Positions 59,178-64,000 of a DNA stretch of 64,000 nt are shown one piece after another (position 1 is the stretch's first letter; every line of letters starts with the position of its first letter). A model generated the notes under the pieces. That model made no database searches. It had not been told where the DNA came from and saw nothing but the letters and a program-made list of their open reading frames with translations. Source of the DNA: Glycocaulis albus (lineage in GTDB: Bacteria > Pseudomonadota > Alphaproteobacteria > Caulobacterales > Maricaulaceae); the NCBI RefSeq assembly GCF_014639075.1, contig NZ_BMFS01000001.1, forward strand, positions 62,001 through 126,000, given 5' to 3'. The translations under genes were made by a program, and so were the position numbers.

Positions 59178-60436
59178 GACATGTCCTCCGTGCGGCGCGG
59201 TGCATCGTCTGTTTCGGGTGCATCGATCTCGGCCAGTTGCGCCGATGTGGCCATGAGATTGATGAAGGGCTCGCGCTCGTCCTCGGGCACGGCCACGCGT
59301 GCGCGCGATCGCAGAAGGGCGAACACGCACAAGGCCAGATTGCCAGCTGCGCCAACCAGGAAAAGCCCGCGGCTGCCGAGCACGCTTTCATAGGCAAAGC
59401 CTGCGATCAGCGGCCCTACCATGGATCCGGCAGCCCAGAGCAGCAGCACGCCCGAAGCAATTGCCGGTAATTCCTCGGCCTTTGCCCGGTCGGCTGCGTG
59501 CGCCACGGCGACGCCGTAATAGCACAGGCTGGCCGCGCCCCAGGCGCCGGCCATGACCGCACCCCAGAGAAGGCCCGGCATCACGAACAGAGCCAGAAGA
59601 CCGGCCAGAATGGCCGCCAGGCCTGCGCTGACGGCGATCACGAGCCGGCGGTCGAGCCGGTCTGAAATGCGCCCCACCGGCCACTGGACGACCATGGAGG
59701 TGCCATAGATCACGGCCATGACAAGGGCGGCCGCGCCGGTGGCCCGCGCCGGATCAAGACTGTCGGCCCAGATGGGCACGAAAGCCAGAAGACCCGAATT
59801 GACCAGCCCGGCGGCGAAGGCGGCAAGCGCAGCGGTGGGCGCTATGGCAAACACGCGCCAGGGCGGGGCGCGTTCACCGTCCGGGATGGAGGGCTGGGCC
59901 CGGCGCGTCACGGTCATCGGAACCAGCGCCAGTGCCAGGAATATCCCGGCGACGATGAAGCTCTGGGTCAGCTCAAGCCCCGACATTGCGATGATGAACG
60001 GGCCGAGGATCAATCCGGCGCGCCCGATGATCTGATAGGCGGAAATGACCGCGCCGCGCCGCTGGGAAGGGGTTGCGTCAGCAATCCAGCTCTCGGCCAC
60101 CGCGAACAGGCCAGCCGTGCACACGCCAAAGCCGAACCGGGCGGCCAGCCACCAGATGACGTGGGACTCCAGCGCAAGCAGGAGTATCAGCGCAGCCGAC
60201 AGTCCGGCAAAGGCCGCATAGGCGCGGATATGCCCGATGCGGCGGATCGATCCGGGCGCGATCCATGCCCCGGCCATGAAGCCTGCGCCGTAGGCGGCGG
60301 CGACAAGGCCGATTGTCGATCCGGACCATCCGGCGGCCGCCATCGCCAGTGGCAGCGACACGCCGAGCACGCCGACAGAAATCTGAAGCAGCAGGGCGCC
60401 GCCAAGCACGGCACCGACATTTCTGTAAATCAGCAT
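59174..60436 (-). CDS. MFS transporter (YcaD-like)
   Basis: The 420-residue protein has twelve predicted helices, the family N-terminal GLVAAAYGAGFMAGAWIAP loop, ISAYQIIGRAGLILGPF (the YcaD-type central motif) and VGRISDRLDRR in the second half. Substrate is unknown; relatives include proposed amino acid or drug exporters. It is coupled to a small membrane protein gene downstream. Confidence 0.87.
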   Translation of the reverse strand: MLIYRNVGAVLGGALLLQISVGVLGVSLPLAMAAAGWSGSTIGLVAAAYGAGFMAGAWIAPGSIRRIGHIRAYAAFAGLSAALILLLALESHVIWWLAARFGFGVCTAGLFAVAESWIADATPSQRRGAVISAYQIIGRAGLILGPFIIAMSGLELTQSFIVAGIFLALALVPMTVTRRAQPSIPDGERAPPWRVFAIAPTAALAAFAAGLVNSGLLAFVPIWADSLDPARATGAAALVMAVIYGTSMVVQWPVGRISDRLDRRLVIAVSAGLAAILAGLLALFVMPGLLWGAVMAGAWGAASLCYYGVAVAHAADRAKAEELPAIASGVLLLWAAGSMVGPLIAGFAYESVLGSRGLFLVGAAGNLALCVFALLRSRARVAVPEDEREPFINLMATSAQLAEIDAPETDDAPRRTEDMS

Positions 60437-60538
60437 GGGCAGGGCAGTCCGGGGGCGTGTGAAGCGTGAAACTGAACGGATGCCAACTCATCACGCCCGC
60501 CCGTCCGGTTCAAGGCTGCGGGCGCAGGGGCGGCCCGG

Positions 60539-61093
60539 CTATCCCATCCGGGTAAGGCGGGCGGCACCCCAGTCAACCGAAAGCGGCCCGGCACCCCGCA
60601 AGGCGAGATAAAGGCCAAGAGCGCCCGCGACGAGCGCAAAGCTCCACCCTTGCGGCTCGATGGCGATGGTAAAGAAAGCCGCGCACAGGAGCACGCCGAG
60701 ACCCGCGAGCCGCGTCAGAAATCCGGCCAGCAACACAACCGGCAGAAGCGTACCCCACAGGACAAGCTGGAAGGCAGCGGCCTGTGCGTCGGCGAGGCCG
60801 CCGAACCAGACCGAGGCTGCCGTGACAAGTCCCGGGTCCGGCTGGAACCAGCTGTGCCAGTCATTCCAGTCGCGTACGGGCTGGGCATTGGCCCGTGCCC
60901 AGCTCCACAGCGCGGCAGCAAGTCCGAGGCGAACGGCTATGCCGACAATGGCATCGATCGGTGTGCTGCCATGGCGGCGTGGCGGAGGACAGGGCGGACA
61001 CCAGGAATCCATGGGGTGCGCGCCGGGGCCAGATGCTTCCCCGCCTGCGTCGGCATACAGCCGCAAGAATTGCGTCGTGCGTTGATCGCGCAT
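60539..61093 (-). CDS. DoxX family membrane protein
   Basis: The frame has 184 residues from ATG 61093 (61105 and 61012 are alternatives). After a polar, cysteine-containing N-terminus (CPPCPPP) come four membrane helices with IAVRLGLAAALWSWARAN, LPVVLLAGFLTRLAGLGVLL and LALRGAGPLSVDW, the DoxX pattern. Function of such members is unclear. Confidence 0.75.
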   Translation of the reverse strand: MRDQRTTQFLRLYADAGGEASGPGAHPMDSWCPPCPPPRRHGSTPIDAIVGIAVRLGLAAALWSWARANAQPVRDWNDWHSWFQPDPGLVTAASVWFGGLADAQAAAFQLVLWGTLLPVVLLAGFLTRLAGLGVLLCAAFFTIAIEPQGWSFALVAGALGLYLALRGAGPLSVDWGAARLTRMG

Positions 61094-61199
61094 CCATCCC
61101 CCCATTTCGCCAGATCATAATGCCGGGCACGTCCAGCGCAATCAGAACCCCTCCGCACGGACAGCACGGGGGGGCAGGTATGGCTTTGGCGCAACGGCG

Positions 61200-61589
61200 C
61201 TATCCGCCCGTGACCACCGTATGCATGAGCCGTCCGGGCAGGAAGCTGAACGCGCCGGGGATCATCAGCGCGCCGATATAAAGGCCCATGACCGTGCCGC
61301 GGTGCCTGGCGACCAGTCCTTTGCGGGCCGCGAGGATAAGGCTGGCCACCCCGATCAGTGTCAATGGCACGAAAATGTGGATCCAGCTGAAACTCCCGCC
61401 CGACCGGATGAAGATGGCTGTGATGGCAACGGTCAGCATCAGCGCGACCCAGACATAGCCGAGCTGGCGGTGGGGCAGCGTGCCTTTCGGGGCGATCAGC
61501 TGGACGGCCCCCAGCAGCACGGCCGCAATGGCCGCTCCCGCGTGAAGCTGGACATGCCAGGGCGCCTGGAAGAAGGCTTCGATATTCAT
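61200..61589 (-). CDS. DUF2306 membrane protein
   Basis: The 129-residue protein matches DUF2306: HAGAAIAAVLLGAVQL, GTLPHRQLGYVWVALM, SFSWIHIFVPLTLIG and ARHRGTVMGLYIGALMI, four membrane helices with conserved histidines that could bind a cofactor. It overlaps the upstream DUF2141 gene by four bases. Confidence 0.85.
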   Translation of the reverse strand: MNIEAFFQAPWHVQLHAGAAIAAVLLGAVQLIAPKGTLPHRQLGYVWVALMLTVAITAIFIRSGGSFSWIHIFVPLTLIGVASLILAARKGLVARHRGTVMGLYIGALMIPGAFSFLPGRLMHTVVTGG

Positions 61590-62089
61590 TGGACCATCGC
61601 TCCGGACAGGCGGATGTATTCGACGCGGTCCTCACCGGCCGCCAGTGTCACCGCCGCCGCATCGAAGCGGGCCGGCCCGAACCGGCCGCGCGCGCCTGCG
61701 CTATAGCCTATCGGCTCGGAGGGAATGCGCATGGCACCGGTATCCAGCTCTCCATTGGCGTTCACATCATGATAGGCAATGGCGGCGTACTGGCCGGGCG
61801 CCAGGCCGTCGAACACGACAGTGACGCTGGCGCCGTCAACCGGGACACTGGCACTGGCAACCGCACCCTCGCCGAGCCAGCTTTGCGCATCGCCGTAGAG
61901 CGCCACGGAGACGTCTCCCGTCTGATCGGCAAATCCGGTCAGCTCGACGCGCAAGCTTGCTGTCTCTTGCGAGGTCCGGGCCGATGCCGCGAAGCCGCCA
62001 AGGCTGGCAGAGAGAGGCAGTATCACCGTGCCTGCCAGTGCGACGGACCCGGCAAAGCCTGCGAGCGCGTGTTTGAAACCGTGCAACAT
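61586..62089 (-). CDS. DUF2141 secreted protein
   Basis: The 167-residue protein has an N-terminal hydrophobic segment and the DUF2141 core: LRVELTGFADQTGDVSVALYG, FDGLAPGQYAAIAYHDVNANGELDTG and GIPSEPIGYS-like IPSEPIGYSAGARG. The Ca-like DVNANGELDTG loop is conserved. It is translationally coupled to DUF2306 (ATGA). Confidence 0.87.
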   Translation of the reverse strand: MLHGFKHALAGFAGSVALAGTVILPLSASLGGFAASARTSQETASLRVELTGFADQTGDVSVALYGDAQSWLGEGAVASASVPVDGASVTVVFDGLAPGQYAAIAYHDVNANGELDTGAMRIPSEPIGYSAGARGRFGPARFDAAAVTLAAGEDRVEYIRLSGAMVQ

Positions 62090-62213
62090 GTCTGGAATAT
62101 CCCCTGTGGCTGCATGACTGTCAGAGGCGGCGCAGATGCGTGCCGCTGACCCGAGCCATTGCCGCAGAGCCTGTCCGGTTCCAGCGCCGTTTCGCTGATT
62201 GACTGGACCTGTT

Positions 62214-62253
62214 CGTGAATGGCGCTATGCCTGTCATTCACGTTTCGTGAGTG
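62214..62253 (+). promoter_or_regulatory. Inverted repeat upstream of the LytTR gene
   Basis: CGTGAATG (62214-62221) and CATTCACG (62235-62242) are perfect inverted copies 13 bases apart, and a third near-copy CGTGAGTG is at 62246-62253, just ahead of the ATG at 62266. A site for LytTR autoregulation, or for control of divergent DUF2141, is plausible. Confidence 0.45.
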
Positions 62254-62265
62254 GCAGGAGGAGCA

Positions 62266-63036
62266 ATGCTGCCGGTTTCTGAAAACGCGCAGACCGTGTT
62301 GCGCCGGTGGTCGGTGCGGGCCGTCTGGATTGTCGCGATCGGTACATTCCTCGCCATACTTGGCCCTTACGGCACCGGCCAGGTAGGCTGGCCGCGCGTA
62401 TGGGTTTACTGGGTGGGGCTGATTGCGCTGGGTGCTGTTGTCGGCTGGACGGCCGGTCCGCTGGCCCAACGCCTGTTCCCCGGCCTGCCGGACTGGGCCC
62501 ACTACGCTGTGGCGGGGTTTTGCATTTCCGTTCCCGTCACGGCGGCGGTTTTCACCATTAACATACTCATGCAAGGACGGGTCGTATGGTCCGCTCTTCC
62601 GGTAACCTGGTTTTTCGTGCTGGTTATCTGTGCGTTCGTCACCGGCATCGCCTGGCTGGCTGACCATATGCAGCTTTTGCGCGCGGCCGCGCACAGTGCG
62701 GCCGATACCGCTGCCACGGCATCTGCCGCCCTGACAGACAAGCTGCCCCATCGCCTGCGCCGGGCGCGCCTGATCGCCATGAGTGCGGAGGATCATTATC
62801 TGCGCGTGCGCACCGATGCGGGCGAAGCGCTGATCCTGATGCGTCTCTCCGACGCGGTGGCCGCGTGTTCTGCCCTAAACGGGGCGCAGGTTCACCGCTC
62901 ATGGTGGGTGGCGCGTGACGCGGTTGCCGATGCGCGCAAGGGCGATGGCCGCGGCACGCTCATTCTCGAAGATGGCAGCGAAGTGCCGGTCAGCCGCAGC
63001 TATTATCCGGCGCTTCGCGAGGCAGGGTGGTTCTGA
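62266..63036 (+). CDS. LytTR DNA-binding domain membrane regulator
   Basis: The ATG at 62266, with AGGAGGA five bases upstream, gives 256 residues: four membrane helices in the first 140 residues, then a LytTR domain (RRARLIAMSAEDHYLRVRTDAGEALILMRLSDAV, HRSWWVARDAVADARKGDG, VPVSRSYYPALREAGWF). No kinase or receiver domain is present, so this is a membrane-tethered one-component regulator. A divergent DUF2141/DUF2306 pair is a likely target. Confidence 0.9.
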   Translation: MLPVSENAQTVLRRWSVRAVWIVAIGTFLAILGPYGTGQVGWPRVWVYWVGLIALGAVVGWTAGPLAQRLFPGLPDWAHYAVAGFCISVPVTAAVFTINILMQGRVVWSALPVTWFFVLVICAFVTGIAWLADHMQLLRAAAHSAADTAATASAALTDKLPHRLRRARLIAMSAEDHYLRVRTDAGEALILMRLSDAVAACSALNGAQVHRSWWVARDAVADARKGDGRGTLILEDGSEVPVSRSYYPALREAGWF

Positions 63037-63043
63037 TCTTCGC

Positions 63044-63499
63044 TTACTTGAACATGCCCTCGCGCAGATTGATGCCGTGTTCGGTCCAGGCCTTCAGCGC
63101 GCACAGCATCTGCATCCAGCCGCTGCAATTGCCGTAGGAGGCCTTCAAGCCCTCCGCCGTCTGGCGCCAGCCCTCTTCCTGCACGGACACCAGCGTGCGC
63201 CCGTCCTCCAGTGCCTCGAAACTCATCGTCACGCGCGTCTTGTAGGGCGCATCGGGCTCGTCGGCGTCCCAGTCGAAGACGATGCGCTCATTGTCGATGA
63301 CTTCCACCACATTGACGGGGAAGCTGCCGGGAAAGTCATGAAACGACCAGTGGACGACCGCACCGGTTTCCAGCCGGCCCCTGGCGCCGCCAGTGGTAAA
63401 ATAGCGCGACAGCGTATCGGGGTTCACCACTGCCTCGAACACGTCTGCGACCGGCCGGGCGATGCGTGCGCCGACCCTGAATTTCAGTTCCATATCCAT
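63044..63499 (-). CDS. SRPBCC (AHSA1-like) protein
   Basis: The ATG at 63499 gives 151 residues with the START-like fold pattern: RPVADVFEAVVNPDTLSRYF, IVFDWD, VTMSFEALEDGRTLVSVQEEGW and AWTEHGINL. AHSA1-like proteins bind hydrophobic ligands and are commonly divergent from ArsR-type regulators, as here. Function unknown. Confidence 0.87.
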   Translation of the reverse strand: MDMELKFRVGARIARPVADVFEAVVNPDTLSRYFTTGGARGRLETGAVVHWSFHDFPGSFPVNVVEVIDNERIVFDWDADEPDAPYKTRVTMSFEALEDGRTLVSVQEEGWRQTAEGLKASYGNCSGWMQMLCALKAWTEHGINLREGMFK

Positions 63500-63543
63500 G
63501 ATGCACCTGTCCTGATTTTGAGGTTGCCCTGACGAGCCCAAAT

Positions 63544-63565
63544 CATGTTATAAAAATATAACATG
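63544..63565. promoter_or_regulatory. ArsR operator between the SRPBCC and arsR genes
   Basis: CATGTTATA (63544-63552) and TATAACATG (63557-63565) are perfect 9-base inverted arms with an AAAA spacer. The right arm contains the arsR ATG (63563), so a bound regulator would block both divergent genes. Confidence 0.7.
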
Positions 63566-63892
63566 TCAAGCGATGATAAAATGGACCGTGTTTTCAAGGC
63601 TCTGGCGTCCCGCATCCGGCGGGAGTTGCTGGACTGCCTGAAGGATAATCCGCGCACGACGGGCGAGCTTTGCGAGCGCTTTGATACGCTCGACCGCTGT
63701 ACGGTCATGCAGCATCTCAAAGTGCTTGAGCGCGCTGATCTGATCATCGTCCAGCGCAAGGGACGCGAACGCTGGAACCATCTCAACCCGCTGCCCATCC
63801 GGCATATCCAGGATCGCTGGATCGGACCGCATGCAGACCAGGCCGTCACCCTGCTGGACCGGCTGAAATCCGATCTTGAAGGAACAGACTAG
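63563..63892 (+). CDS. ArsR family regulator
   Basis: The 109-residue protein has the ArsR winged helix: VFKALASRIRRELLDCLK, TTGELCERFDTLDRCTVMQHLKVLERADLI and a basic wing (RKGRERWNHLN). The fold lacks the typical metal motif and belongs to the type paired with SRPBCC proteins. Its ATG lies inside a palindrome, and no Shine-Dalgarno sequence is visible. Confidence 0.9.
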   Translation: MSSDDKMDRVFKALASRIRRELLDCLKDNPRTTGELCERFDTLDRCTVMQHLKVLERADLIIVQRKGRERWNHLNPLPIRHIQDRWIGPHADQAVTLLDRLKSDLEGTD

Positions 63893-64000
63893 CGTTTGCG
63901 CCAGAGGATGAGGGCGCACACGCCGATAACGGCGGCAATGGCGAGAAGCTCAAGAATGGAAGCGCCGAACAGGCGCGGCTCGGCCAGCGGGGCCAGCCGC
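63889..64000 (-). CDS. C-terminal fragment of a membrane protein, cut by the window edge
   Basis: The minus strand is open from the window edge to a TAG at 63891-63889. The 36 visible residues end in ILELLAIAAVIGVCALILW followed by RKR, a single membrane helix with a basic anchor. The stop shares a CTAG with the arsR stop. The rest of the gene is outside the window. Confidence 0.6.
   Translation of the reverse strand, partial: RLAPLAEPRLFGASILELLAIAAVIGVCALILWRKR

Overview
The window is GC-rich, gene-dense bacterial chromosome with a strongly alphaproteobacterial gene set: divergent aroA and a TIGR02300 (FYDLN acid) gene, the trpB/trpA-accD-folC block, a RegB/RegA redox two-component pair with a SenC/SCO gene, DUF1150, the DUF1674 (SDHAF4-type) succinate dehydrogenase assembly factor, MmcB under an alphaproteobacterial SOS box (GTTC-N7-GTTC), and a RpoE/ChrR-type sigma/anti-sigma pair. 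The beta-helix lipoprotein plus SO2930-type dihaem cytochrome pair, together with DUF305 and LVIVD genes, suggests a marine stalked or dimorphic lineage (Maricaulales/Hyphomonadaceae). That placement is an inference from gene content; no rRNA is present.

Layout. 1-13.4 kb: aconitase (cut by the window edge), the cytochrome c maturation genes ccmABCDG, a MarR regulator with a polylysine tail, a Nudix hydrolase, a serine hydrolase, DUF429, a pyridoxal kinase-like protein, a large lipoprotein and a class A penicillin-binding protein. 13.4-21.1 kb: small envelope proteins, the beta-helix/dihaem cytochrome pair, a chemoreceptor, an acidic EF-hand protein, an HtpX protease and DUF1674. 21.1-29.6 kb: a gene-poor repeat region, a nuclease, DUF2061, then a leftward block aroA-trpB-[brnT-brnA]-trpA-accD-folC. 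29.7-34.9 kb: tRNA-Ala(GGC), a Tat-signal dehydrogenase, a DUF305/LVIVD pair and DUF1150. 34.9-44.4 kb: a ubiquinone-type hydroxylase, the ECF sigma/anti-sigma pair, an IalB-like protein, PHA depolymerase, SCO, RegB/RegA and a DUF3857 transglutaminase-like protein. 44.5-48.3 kb: MmcB, a metallopeptidase, a sirtuin, an acetyltransferase and dihydrolipoyl dehydrogenase. 48.4-58.8 kb: 2-oxoglutarate dehydrogenase (sucA-sucB) and succinyl-CoA ligase (sucD, sucC). 58.9-64 kb: an MFS transporter and small membrane proteins, a LytTR regulator and a divergent ArsR/SRPBCC pair.

Together the core genes cover much of the oxidative TCA cycle (aconitase, OGDH complex, succinyl-CoA ligase, an SDH assembly factor) and its respiratory context (haem delivery to cytochromes c, SCO copper delivery to oxidase, redox sensing by RegB/RegA, quinone hydroxylation).

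The most striking architecture is that two normally contiguous gene pairs encoding obligate partners are each split by a type II toxin-antitoxin module in the same orientation. brnT-brnA lies between trpB and trpA; a lipoprotein gene plus a vapB-vapC-like pair lies between sucC and sucD. Each split also contains a terminator-like hairpin that could uncouple the two halves. Other points of interest are four convergent gene pairs whose stop codons share one CTAG, a protein resembling a catalytically dead GGDEF-EAL protein beside sucA, an anti-sigma factor that has lost its zinc ligands, a two-lipoyl-domain SucB, and several palindromic operator candidates. No CRISPR array, prophage, transposase or rRNA was seen.
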